Below are positions 1 to 23,111 of a stretch of 54,145 bases of DNA, one piece after another. Source of the DNA: Tsukamurella sp. M9C. GTDB taxonomy: Bacteria > Actinomycetota > Actinomycetes > Mycobacteriales > Mycobacteriaceae. The notes beneath the pieces are model-generated. The model did not search any database, was not told where the DNA came from, and was given only the letters and a program-made list of their open reading frames with translations. Where the stretch lies: the NCBI RefSeq assembly GCF_020169415.1, contig NZ_JAIULG010000032.1, positions 1 to 54,145 on the forward strand, given 5' to 3'. Position numbers and translations under genes: made by a program. Position 1 is the stretch's first letter. Each line of letters starts with the position of its first letter.

Positions 1-1
1 C

Positions 2-10749
<10,748 letters not shown>

Positions 10750-10753
<4 letters not shown>

Positions 10754-11589
10754 CCGCGATCATCTTCCCGCGGGAGCGGGAGCCGTCGCTGGGCGGATTC
10801 CTCAGCGACTGCGCGGTGATGACCCGCCGCAACCTGACGACGCTGGTCCGGATCCCGCAGCTGCTGCTGGGCGCGACGGTGCAGCCGATCATGTTCGTGC
10901 TGCTGTTCAGCTACGTCTTCGGCTCCGCGCTCGGCGGCGAGGTGGGCGGCGACCGGTACCGCGAGTTCCTGCTCGCCGGCATCCTGGTGCAGACGGTCGC
11001 GTTCAGCTCGGGCCCCACCGCGATCGGCGTGGCCTCGGACATGAAGAACGGCATCATCGACCGGTTCAGCTCGCTGCCCATGTCGCGCCTCGCGGTCATG
11101 GTCGGGCGCACCACGTCCGACCTCGTGGTCAACGTGATCAGCGTGGCCGTGATGCTGCTGGTCGGCCTCGCGGTCGGCTGGCGCATGCGGGGCAGCTGGG
11201 TCGACGCAGCGGTGTCCCTGGCCGTGCTGTTCCTCTTCGGTTTCGCGATGTCCTGGCTGGGCGCCCTCATCGGCCTGTCCGTCTCGACGCCGGAGTCCGC
11301 GCAGGCGCTGTGCATGATCGTCATGTTCCCGATGGCCTTCATCTCGTCGGCGTTCATCGCCTCGGGCGACCTGCCGGGCCCGCTCCGCACGATCGCCTCC
11401 TGGAACCCCGTGACCTCGATGGCGCGCTCGCTGCGCGAGGCCTTCGGCAACCCCCTGAGCCCGAAGCCCGTCGTCGACGAGCCCATCAACTGGGCCGCGC
11501 AGCACGCGACCGCGTACTCGGCCCTCGTCTCCCTCGCGATGATCGTGATCATCGTGCCCCTCGCCGCCCGTGCCTACATGAAGCACTGA
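10750..11589 (+). CDS. ABC-2 type transporter permease, DrrB-like
   Basis: 279 residues. After a short cytoplasmic N-terminus there are about six hydrophobic segments, arranged as in the ABC-2 (DrrB) permease family, with a typical segment around [19 protein letters not shown]. The start overlaps the stop of the NRPS/ATPase gene (ATGA, 10750-10753), so translation should be coupled and the partner ATPase is the C-terminal domain of the preceding protein. By family knowledge such pairs export a hydrophobic peptide, lipid or drug. Here the context points to export of the peptide made by the synthetase. Export rather than import is inferred from the DrrAB resemblance, not shown by the sequence. 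Confidence 0.9.
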
Positions 11590-11639
11590 CGGCCAACAGA
11601 CCGACCGACCCACCATCCCTCCAACAAGGAGAAACGAAT

Positions 11640-11843
11640 ATGAACAACCCCTTCGACAACGAGTCCGGCGAGTTCCTCGTGCTGGTGAACGACGAGGGCC
11701 AGCATTCGCTGTGGCCCACGTTCCGCGACGCCCCGCGCGGCTGGACCGTCGCCTTCGGCGAGGGCGGCCGTTCCCGGGCGGAGTGCCTCGAGTACATCGA
11801 GTCGGCGTGGTCGGACATCCGTCCGCTCAGCCTGCGCGCCTGA
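11640..11843 (+). CDS. mbtH: MbtH-like protein
   Basis: 67 residues beginning [12 protein letters not shown], with the family landmarks [10 protein letters not shown] (here [10 protein letters not shown]), a P-x-GW segment (PRGWTVAFG) and the C-terminal W-x-DIRP (WSDIRPLS). MbtH proteins bind NRPS adenylation domains and help their folding and activity. An AAGGAG ribosome site at 11626-11631 lies 8 nt before the ATG. The gene follows the ABC permease by 50 nt on the same strand and is evidently the last gene of the NRPS unit. Confidence 0.96.
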   Translation: MNNPFDNESGEFLVLVNDEGQHSLWPTFRDAPRGWTVAFGEGGRSRAECLEYIESAWSDIRPLSLRA

Positions 11844-11898
11844 CCTCTTCCCCCACCGCCGCCGGCCGGGCTCTGCCCTGCCGGCCCGCGGTGTGCGC

Positions 11899-11914
11899 CC
11901 GGCCGTGAGGCCGG
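11899..11914. terminator. Small GC-rich hairpin in the gap after mbtH
   Basis: CCGGCC, loop GTGA, GGCCGG. It lies in the 109-nt gap between mbtH (+) and the convergent glycosyltransferase gene (-). No U-tract follows, which is common for terminators in this group. Support is weak because the region is GC-rich and short palindromes are frequent. Confidence 0.35.
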
Positions 11915-11952
11915 CCCGTCGCGTTCGACGGTGCGCCGTCCGCCCCGTCGTC

Positions 11953-13173
11953 CTACATGGCGTGCGGGTACACGCTCACCATGTGCGCGCCGTACCAGCA
12001 GGTGACGGTGATGACGCCGACGCAGGTCCACACCTGCGCCTGTTTCGAGGCCTTCGCCAGAGCGATGGCGATCGGGATCAGCAGCACGAAGGCGGGCAAC
12101 AGCAGGCGCGGGCGCGACATCATGAGGCCGCCCGAGCCGAGCAACGAGATCACGACCAGGGCGCCGTACAGGGTGATCGGCCACGGCATCTTCGAGCGGA
12201 CCGCGAGCACGATCAGCACGATCGACGCCGCGAGTAGCGCGACGACCGACAGGTCCGCGATGTCCGAGCCGTTGATCAGCGTGTAGTTGACGAACTGCCA
12301 CGTCTGCACGCCCAGGTCGAAGGTGGTGCCCCAGCCCTCCGTCTGGATCCGGAACCAGCCGGTCAGGCTGCCGGTGTGGTGCGCCACGACCAGTAGGTAC
12401 GTCAGCCAGCCCAGCGGCGTGAGCAGCACGCAGATCGCCGCCTTGACGCGTTCGGCGCCGCCGGACGAGAGGACAGCGAGGAGCGCCGCGAGCGCCACCA
12501 CCCCGATCAGGACCACCGACGTGGGGCGGCAGAAGCCGGCCAGGGCCGTGCAGACCCCCGCGAGGATCCACTTGCGTTCCATCACGCCCACCAGGGCCCA
12601 GCCGGCCAGCGCGCAGTACAGCGCCTCCGTGTACGCCATCGTGAGCACGATGGACATCGGGGCCGCGGCGAACAGCACCGTCGTGAGGAGTCCTGCGCGG
12701 TCGGCGAGGTGGACGGGCACCTTCGGCATGTGCTCGACGCACAGCCGGCCCAGCCGGTAGGCCGCGACGGCGGCCACGCAGCCCAGGATCACGTTGACGG
12801 TGAGGGCGGCGCGGTAGGCGTCGAAGCCGGGCAGCTGCGCCACGGCCCGCACCAGCATCGGGAAGCCGGGGAAGAAGGCGTAGGCGGTGTCCGCGGTGTG
12901 CTCGCCCCGCGCGTCCACGAACCGCCACGGCATGTCGTTGTAGCCGTAGGTGGCCAGGCCGATCATCCACTTGCCGTCCCAGGCCGTCAGGAGATCGGCG
13001 AGGTTCTGGTTGCGGAGCTGCGCGAACCGGGCCAGCACCGCGAGGCCGATGCCGCGGATCGCGAGGTAGAGGACGACCGGCAGCCACACGTCGCGGGTGC
13101 GGTCGAGCAGGGACGACGGTGCCGTCGCGGCTCCGGAGTCGGCGAGGTCGGGGGCGGTCGGCACGGCTTGCAT
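11953..13173 (-). CDS. Integral membrane glycosyltransferase, PIG-V-like mannosyltransferase family
   Basis: 406 residues with roughly ten hydrophobic segments. The N-terminal third carries a WDGKWMIGLATYGYND segment and then AFFPGFPMLVR, the pattern of PIG-V-like (GT-C fold) polyprenyl-phosphate-sugar dependent mannosyltransferases; the Asp of WDG is the likely catalytic residue. Family members act at the membrane on cell-envelope glycolipids or glycoproteins. I chose ATG 13173, but an in-frame GTG at 13194 is possible; neither has a strong ribosome site. It lies 47 nt after the MmpS-like gene on the same strand. The acceptor cannot be named from sequence. Confidence 0.75.
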   Translation of the reverse strand: MQAVPTAPDLADSGAATAPSSLLDRTRDVWLPVVLYLAIRGIGLAVLARFAQLRNQNLADLLTAWDGKWMIGLATYGYNDMPWRFVDARGEHTADTAYAFFPGFPMLVRAVAQLPGFDAYRAALTVNVILGCVAAVAAYRLGRLCVEHMPKVPVHLADRAGLLTTVLFAAAPMSIVLTMAYTEALYCALAGWALVGVMERKWILAGVCTALAGFCRPTSVVLIGVVALAALLAVLSSGGAERVKAAICVLLTPLGWLTYLLVVAHHTGSLTGWFRIQTEGWGTTFDLGVQTWQFVNYTLINGSDIADLSVVALLAASIVLIVLAVRSKMPWPITLYGALVVISLLGSGGLMMSRPRLLLPAFVLLIPIAIALAKASKQAQVWTCVGVITVTCWYGAHMVSVYPHAM

Positions 13174-13220
13174 CGTACCGACGGTGTCGGGCACGGCGCC
13201 CCCGCGCGCGCCGACCGCCG

Positions 13221-14033
13221 TCACGGCGCGGCGACCCGGGTGATCGTGCAGTCGACGGTGTTCGTCCCGGACTGGGTGAACTCCTGCTCGTTGACGACGA
13301 TGGTGCAGGTCACCGGGCCGGTGCCGGTGACGAGCAGTGACATCCGGTCGCCGATCGTCGCGGTGCCCTGCCACTCCCACGGCAGCGTCGACGCCTTCGG
13401 GATGGTGTTGCCCTGCACGCCGACGACGAGCACTGCGCCCGCGCCGCTGCCGGTGGCCGACAGCTTGAGGCGCACCGTCTGTCCTGTGGACGTGCCGGTG
13501 GTGGTCTTCGGGGCGGTGGTGAGGAAGCCGTCCGACTGGGTGGCGGGCTCGCTCGGTGGGACGACCGCGCCCGACGTCGGGGCGCCCGCCGTCGTCGTGG
13601 TGGCCCCCGCCGAGAAGGTGACGGGCGACGCCGTCGACGTGTCGTCGGACTTGAGGGCGAGACCGGCTCCGACGGCCGCAGCGATTGCGAGGACGGCGCC
13701 GATCGCGACCAGCGCGATGATCAGGCCCTTGTTGCCCCCGCCGCCGTTGTTCCCGCCGTTGCCGCCGCCGACGGGGCCGTTCCCGTACGGCGGGGGGCCG
13801 GCGGGGAAACCGCCCTGCGGCTGGCCCGGCTGGCCGAAGCGCTGCGTGCCCTGCGGGCCCGCGGGACCGCCCTGGGGGACGGAGTAGCCGCCCTGCTGGG
13901 GGGCCTGCGGACGGCCCGGCTGCGGGTAGCCGCCCTGCCACTGTCCGGGCTGGGCGCCGGGCTGTCCGCCCGGCTGCCCGGCGGGGCGTCCGCCGGCGTT
14001 CTGGCCGGGGTTCTGGCCGCCGTAGGGATTCAT
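13221..14033 (-). CDS. Gly/Pro/Gln-rich membrane protein with MmpS-like extracytoplasmic domain
   Basis: 270 residues. The first ~105 are low-complexity ([18 protein letters not shown] and similar), followed by a poly-Gly/Asn stretch, one transmembrane helix ([19 protein letters not shown]), a Thr/Ser/Pro-rich linker and a ~90-residue C-terminal beta-rich domain. That domain has an LPWEW segment and a late TCTIVVN strand resembling the extracytoplasmic part of mycobacterial MmpS proteins, which partner MmpL transporters; no mmpL gene is in the window. The start is ATG 14033, preceded by an AGGAGA ribosome site, rather than the longer frame. MmpS membership is by eye only. Confidence 0.7.
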   Translation of the reverse strand: MNPYGGQNPGQNAGGRPAGQPGGQPGAQPGQWQGGYPQPGRPQAPQQGGYSVPQGGPAGPQGTQRFGQPGQPQGGFPAGPPPYGNGPVGGGNGGNNGGGGNKGLIIALVAIGAVLAIAAAVGAGLALKSDDTSTASPVTFSAGATTTTAGAPTSGAVVPPSEPATQSDGFLTTAPKTTTGTSTGQTVRLKLSATGSGAGAVLVVGVQGNTIPKASTLPWEWQGTATIGDRMSLLVTGTGPVTCTIVVNEQEFTQSGTNTVDCTITRVAAP

Positions 14034-14183
14034 GGGGATCTCCTGTGTTCGCGTTCCCACCGATTATCCGCGATCCGGCTGAACGGTGGGTTGCGCACCG
14101 CTTGGAGCGGTGCCCTCCGGGCCCAAGAACCCAGGTCGGTAGGATCGAGGCGCACATCGAAGCCCGCAACGGAGAGGTTCCAC

Positions 14184-16477
<2,294 letters not shown>

Positions 16478-16500
16478 CAGCTCTTCTCGACGGAACGGAC

Positions 16501-16534
16501 CGAACGGCCCACGGAGGAATCCGTGGGCCGTTCG
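16501..16534. terminator. Strong bidirectional terminator between asd and fahA
   Basis: A perfect 14-bp stem (CGAACGGCCCACGG / CCGTGGGCCGTTCG) with a 6-nt loop, AGGAAT. It sits between two convergent operons, asd on + and the homogentisate operon on -, and can serve both directions. A short T-rich stretch follows on the + strand. Confidence 0.88.
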
Positions 16535-16547
16535 TCGTTCCCCCGGG

Positions 16548-17744
16548 TCAGGCGGGCGTCGGGGCGATCCGCCCCGTCACCTCGCCGAGGTCGATGCGGC
16601 CGCCGCCCGGTGCCGGCGCGGTGGCGCGGAGGGTGACGACGTCGCCGTCCGCCAGGAAGGTGCGCTCGGAGCCGTCGGCCAGGCGCAGCGGCTCGGCGCC
16701 GTTCCACGTGAGCTCGATGAGCGAGCCGCGCTGGTCGCGCTCGGGGCCGGAGACGGTGCCGGAGGCGAACAGGTCGCCGGTGCGCAGCCGCGCGCCGTTC
16801 GACGTCATGTGCGCCAGCATCTGCGCGGGCGACCAGTACATCGGCGCGTAGGGCGGGCGTGAGACGATCTCGCCGTTGAGCTCGACCACGAGATCGATGT
16901 CCAGGCCCCAGTCCTCGGCGTCGCGGAGGTGGGGGAGCGGCTCGGGCGACTGCGGGGGCGTCGCGATGCGCGCGGCCGCCAAAGCCTCCAGCGGCACGAT
17001 CCACGGCGAGATCGAGGTCGCGAAGCTCTTGCCGAGGAAGGGGCCGAGGGGCACGTACTCCCAGGCCTGGATGTCGCGGGCCGACCAGTCGTTGACGATG
17101 CAGACGCCGAAGACGTGCTCGGCGAAACCCCCGGTGCCGACGGGCTTCCCGGCGTCGCTGCCCGTGCCGACGACGAAGCCGAGCTCCGCCTCGATGTCCA
17201 GGCGCACGGACGGGCCGAAGACGGGGGCCTCGTCCGACGGTGCCTTCCGCTGTCCTGCCGGCCGCACGATCGGCGTTCCCGAGGCGACGACGGTGCCCGC
17301 GCGCCCGTGGTAGCCGACGGGCAGGTGCTTCCAGTTCGGCAGCAGCGCAGCGGAGTCCGGGCGGAACAGGCGGCCCAGGTTGGTGGCGTGGTGCTCGCTG
17401 GCGTAGAAGTCCACGTAGTCGGCGACCTCGAAGGGCAGCTGCAGCGTCGCCTCCGTGAGCGGGCACAGAGCGGCGGTGCCCTCGGCCGCTCGCGCGGGAT
17501 CGGTGAGCAGTGCGACGATCTCGGCGCGCACCCGGCGCCAGTCGGCGCGGCCGCGGGCGAGGAAGCCGTTCAACGACGGCGCCGCGAAGACCGGATCGCC
17601 GAGCGCCGCAGCGAGATCGAGAACGTGGTCGCCGATGCGCACGCCCACGCGGGGTGCGCCGCCGGCGGGACGGAAGACGCCGTAGGGCAGGTTCTCGACG
17701 CCGAAGCCGGAGCCGGCGGGCACGGGTGCCCAGGTGGTGGTCAC
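16548..17744 (-). CDS. fahA: Fumarylacetoacetase
   Basis: 398 residues, normal for the family. It hydrolyses fumarylacetoacetate to fumarate and acetoacetate, the last step of tyrosine/homogentisate breakdown. Recognisable blocks are DFYASEHHATN, PVGYHGRAG, the metal-binding Glu pair in DIEAELGFVVG, IVNDWSARDIQ and GDLFASGTVSG. GTG 17744 overlaps the stop of the upstream unknown gene by 4 nt (GTGA), so the two are probably translationally coupled. It is the last gene of hpd-hmgA-unknown-fahA. Confidence 0.96.
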   Translation of the reverse strand: MTTTWAPVPAGSGFGVENLPYGVFRPAGGAPRVGVRIGDHVLDLAAALGDPVFAAPSLNGFLARGRADWRRVRAEIVALLTDPARAAEGTAALCPLTEATLQLPFEVADYVDFYASEHHATNLGRLFRPDSAALLPNWKHLPVGYHGRAGTVVASGTPIVRPAGQRKAPSDEAPVFGPSVRLDIEAELGFVVGTGSDAGKPVGTGGFAEHVFGVCIVNDWSARDIQAWEYVPLGPFLGKSFATSISPWIVPLEALAAARIATPPQSPEPLPHLRDAEDWGLDIDLVVELNGEIVSRPPYAPMYWSPAQMLAHMTSNGARLRTGDLFASGTVSGPERDQRGSLIELTWNGAEPLRLADGSERTFLADGDVVTLRATAPAPGGGRIDLGEVTGRIAPTPA

Positions 17745-18586
17745 GATCTCTGTCCTTCGGTCGGGTATGCGGGGGCGAGGCCGAACGCGGCGGCCTCGGC
17801 GGGCGGGGTCGCGGTGCTGCACGAGCCGTAGGCGCGCAGGAGCCGACGGGCCTCCGCGGTCCCGGCGGGTGAGAGGCTCACCGCCTCGGCGGCGAGCGCC
17901 GGGCCGTCCGTGCTCGCGAGAGCGGCGGTCACGGCTCCGGGCTCGCCGCCGGCCGCGGCGCGCGCGGCGGCCAGCACCAGGTTGAGGAATCCGTGGTGGG
18001 TGAAACCGGTCGCCGGATCCCGGTGCCGCACCGCGTGATGCAGGCCGGCCGTCGCCTTGACCGGGACGTCGCCTGCGGCCGCCGTGACGAGCGCGGCTGC
18101 GACCTCGTCGGGGTGGGGGAACAGGGCGGCGCGGACTCCGCCGCACCGGATCTTCAGCCCCGCGCCGCGTCCCGCGAGGACTGTGGCGAGGCGCGGGGTG
18201 TCCGCGCGGTCGGGCGACTCGACGAAGACCGGCGTGCCCAGGGCCATCGCGGCCGGGAGCGCCGCGTCCAGATCAGAGGGCTCGCACGCGATCTCCACGA
18301 GGGCGAGCCGCAGGCGCGGGTCGGCGTCGACCTTCGCCGCAGCGGCCGCGAGTGCTGTATCGGAAATGCCTGCGGAGGCGATGAGGCCCAGCGCGATCCG
18401 ATCGTCGTCGGCGAGCCCGGTGCGCAGCTCGTCGATCCGATCGACGGGGCAGAGGAACCGGTGGGTGAGCATCGGGTCGCCGCCGGCGAGGTCGTGTCGG
18501 TGTCGGACGAGCGCCTCGCGCATCGGCAGCGCCGTCGGCGGGAACAGGCCCGCGTCGTCCACGAGCGCCGCCAGGAGCGGGCTCAT
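17741..18586 (-). CDS. Unknown protein encoded within the homogentisate operon
   Basis: 281 residues with no signal peptide or transmembrane helix. Likely functional blocks are LVDDAGLFPPTALPM at the N-terminus, GTPVFVESPDR, LKIRCGGV (mid-protein), VPVKATAGLHHAVRH and GFLNLVLAAARA. The alternation of hydrophobic strands with these polar loops hints at an alpha/beta (possibly TIM-barrel) enzyme. It overlaps hmgA by ATGA upstream and fahA by GTGA downstream, so it is locked into the homogentisate operon. No maleylacetoacetate isomerase gene is seen in the operon, so this product could supply that step or another pathway role. I do not recognise a characterised family, so the function is open. 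Confidence 0.85.
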   Translation of the reverse strand: MSPLLAALVDDAGLFPPTALPMREALVRHRHDLAGGDPMLTHRFLCPVDRIDELRTGLADDDRIALGLIASAGISDTALAAAAAKVDADPRLRLALVEIACEPSDLDAALPAAMALGTPVFVESPDRADTPRLATVLAGRGAGLKIRCGGVRAALFPHPDEVAAALVTAAAGDVPVKATAGLHHAVRHRDPATGFTHHGFLNLVLAAARAAAGGEPGAVTAALASTDGPALAAEAVSLSPAGTAEARRLLRAYGSCSTATPPAEAAAFGLAPAYPTEGQRS

Positions 18587-19773
18587 CGTGACCAACTGCG
18601 GTAGTACACACCGTCGTCCACGGCCCGCGCGCCCTCGCCCAGCTGCAGCGGGGCGAAGGTGTCGACCATGACGGCGAGCTCGTCGAACCGCTCCATGCCG
18701 ATGCTGCCCTCCATCGCGCCCGGCTGCGGGCCGTGCGCGTGGCCGCCGGGATGCAGCGAGATCGAGCCCGGGCCGATGCCGGTGCCCTTGCGCGCCTCGT
18801 AGTCGCCCGCGACGTAGAACATCACCTCGTCGGAATCCACGTTCGAGTGGTAGTACGGCACCGGGATCGACAGGGGGTGGTAGTCGACCTTGCGCGGCAC
18901 GAAGTTGCAGACAACGAAGCCCGGCCCCTCGAACACCTGGTGCACGGGCGGCGGCTGGTGCACCCTGCCCGTGATCGGCTCGAAGTCCGCGACGTTGAAG
19001 GTGTAGGGGTACAGGCAGCCGTCCCATCCGACGACATCGAAGGGGTGCGTCGGCAGCACGTAGCGCGTTCCCGTCGCGCCTGCGGCGCCGCGGTGCTTGA
19101 CCAGAAGCTCCACGTCGACACCCTCGCGCAGCAGGGGCTCCGACGGGCCGTGCAGGTCCCGCTCGCAGTACGGTGCGTGCTCCAGCAGCTGGCCGTACCG
19201 CGAGAGGTACCGCTTCGGCGGGGCGATGTGCCCGCCGCCCCCGCCGCACGCCTCGATCACGTAGGCGCGCACCGTCGTCCCCGCGGCGGGAACCCAGCGG
19301 TGGGTGGTCGCGCGGGGCATCAGGACGTAGTCGCCGGTGCGGAATTCGAGGGCGCCGAACACGGTCTCGACGACGCCGGAACCCTCCTCGACGTACACGC
19401 ACTCGTCGCCGATCGCGTTGCGGTACAGCGGCGACGGATTCGAGGCGACCACGTAGGAGATCCGCACGTCCGCGTTGCCCAGCACCAGGCGCCGCCCGGT
19501 GACCGGGTCCGCTGAGGCTGCGCCGTCGAACAGGTCGTGCAGGCGCAGGTGCCGCGGCAGCAGCGGCGCGTTGGGCGTCAGGCTCAGGTCGCCGGGCTCC
19601 CACGGCTCGGCAGAGGTGATCGCCGACGGGATTCCGCGGTGGTAGAGCAGGGACGAGTCGGACGAGAAGCCCTCCTCGCCGACCAGCTCCTCGTAGTGGA
19701 GCTCCCCACTGTCGCGCCGGAACTGGGTGTGGCGCTTGGGCGGGATCGTCCCGACGCTGCGGTAGTAGGCCAT
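18583..19773 (-). CDS. hmgA: Homogentisate 1,2-dioxygenase
   Basis: 396 residues. An Fe(II) dioxygenase that opens the homogentisate ring to maleylacetoacetate. Family blocks include RHTQFRR near the N-terminus, FDVVGWDGCLYPYTFN in the middle, PYYHSNVDSDEVMFYV and SLHPGGHAHGPQPG, which contain the conserved His/Glu residues expected to bind iron. ATG 19773 has a textbook AGGAGG site just upstream. It starts 25 nt after hpd and overlaps the following gene by ATGA. Confidence 0.96.
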   Translation of the reverse strand: MAYYRSVGTIPPKRHTQFRRDSGELHYEELVGEEGFSSDSSLLYHRGIPSAITSAEPWEPGDLSLTPNAPLLPRHLRLHDLFDGAASADPVTGRRLVLGNADVRISYVVASNPSPLYRNAIGDECVYVEEGSGVVETVFGALEFRTGDYVLMPRATTHRWVPAAGTTVRAYVIEACGGGGGHIAPPKRYLSRYGQLLEHAPYCERDLHGPSEPLLREGVDVELLVKHRGAAGATGTRYVLPTHPFDVVGWDGCLYPYTFNVADFEPITGRVHQPPPVHQVFEGPGFVVCNFVPRKVDYHPLSIPVPYYHSNVDSDEVMFYVAGDYEARKGTGIGPGSISLHPGGHAHGPQPGAMEGSIGMERFDELAVMVDTFAPLQLGEGARAVDDGVYYRSWSR

Positions 19774-19798
19774 GGGAGTCCTCCTGGATCCGGTCTCG

Positions 19799-21708
<1,910 letters not shown>

Positions 21709-21850
21709 GCAGATTGCACAGCTCCACATCGCGGAGCTTCGCATTCGGTGCGCACTCTGTGTGATCGCCCGGCGGATCGTTGCCCGCGGGGCGCTGTGGG
21801 TTCCACAGTGATGCCGTTCACATCGGCATCCCGCAGTCCACAGGAGCGAC

Positions 21851-23075
21851 ATGAAGCAGCTGCTCACCCGGTTCGAAGCGAAGGCGCCCGAGGTGGTCTT
21901 CGAATGGCACGATTCCGAGACCTCCGCCCGCGGCTGGGCCGTGATCAACTCCTTGCGCGGCGGCGCGGCCGGCGGCGGTACCCGCATGCGCCGGGGCCTC
22001 GACCGCCGCGAGGTCGAATCGCTCGCCAAGACGATGGAGGTCAAGTTCACCGTCGCCGGGCCGGCGATCGGCGGCGCCAAGTCGGGCATCGACTTCGACC
22101 CCACGGACCCGCGGAAGGACGAGGTGCTGCGGCGCTGGTTCAAGGCGGTCTCGCCGCTGCTCAAGGCCTACTACGGCACCGGCGGCGACCTCAACGTCGA
22201 CGAGAAGTCCGAGGTCGTCCCGATCACGGAGAGCCACGGCCTGTGGCACCCGCAGGAGGGCGTGGTGAACGGCCACTTCGCCGCGGACGGCCGCGATCGC
22301 GTGCAGCGGGTCGGCCAGCTCCGGCTGGGCGTCGCGAAGATCGTCGAGGACCCGCGGTTCGCGCCGGACCACGGGCGCCGGTACAGCGTCTCCGACCTCA
22401 TCACGGGCTGGGGCGTCGCGGAATCGGTGCGGCACTTCTACCGGGTGTACGGCGGCTCGCTCGCGGGCAAGCGGGTGATCGTGCAGGGCTGGGGCAACGT
22501 CGGCGCGGCCGCGGCCTTCTACGCCGCGCAGGCAGGGGCGCTCGTCGTCGGGATCCTGGACCGCGACGGCGGCCTCGTCCGGCGCGAGGGGATCAGCGCC
22601 GACGAGGTGACCGACCTGTTCCTGGCGAAGCGGGGCAATCAGCTGGTCGCGGACGAACTGCTCTCGTTCGACGAGGCCGCGGAACGGATCTGGTCCATCG
22701 GCGCCGAGGTGTTCCTGCCCTGCGCCGCCTCGCGCCTCGTCACGCGCGACCAGGTCGACGCGATGATCGGTGCCGGTCTCGAGGTGGTCGCCTCGGGGGC
22801 CAATGTCCCCTTCGCCGACCCCGAGATCTTCTACGGCCCGGTGTACGAGCACGCGGACCGGCAGGTCGCCGTGATTCCCGACTTCATCGCCAACTGCGGC
22901 ATGGCGCGCGTTCGCGATGCTCATGGAGGGCGAGGTCGAGGTGTCCGACGAGGCGATCTTCGGCGACGTCTCGCGCACGATCGGCACCGCCATCGAGCGC
23001 TGCCGCGCGCGCTCCGCGGGCTCGACGCTGGTGGCGGCCACAGCATTCGAGATCGCGCTGGACCAGCTCGTCTGA
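21851..23075 (+). CDS. Glu/Leu/Phe/Val dehydrogenase, apparently frameshifted near its C-terminus
   Basis: An NAD(P)-dependent amino-acid dehydrogenase: Gly-rich GGAAGGGTRM, catalytic-Lys region GGAKSGI, and a Rossmann segment VIVQGWGNVGAAAAF. The frame from ATG 21851 (AGGAG upstream) fits the family up to DFIANCGMAR and then runs off into unrelated Arg-rich sequence. The expected ending (FAMLMEGEVEV, then FEIALDQLV and a TGA at 23073-23075) lies in another frame. The shift falls in the GCGCGCG run at about 22904-22911; restoring one CG dinucleotide would give the family-like MARAFAM. It is either a sequencing/assembly slip or a real inactivating or altering mutation. Coordinates assume the repaired gene; the uncorrected frame continues to 23278. 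Confidence 0.85.
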
Positions 23076-23111
23076 CGAGACCGGACCGGGCCCAGGGCCC
23101 GGTCCGGCGTC

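Noticed and set aside
11640-11843. A mycobactin- or carboxymycobactin-type siderophore cluster, suggested by MbtH
   Set aside because: MbtH proteins accompany many NRPS types; no salicylate, lysine N-hydroxylase or PKS genes are visible, so a siderophore call is unsupported.
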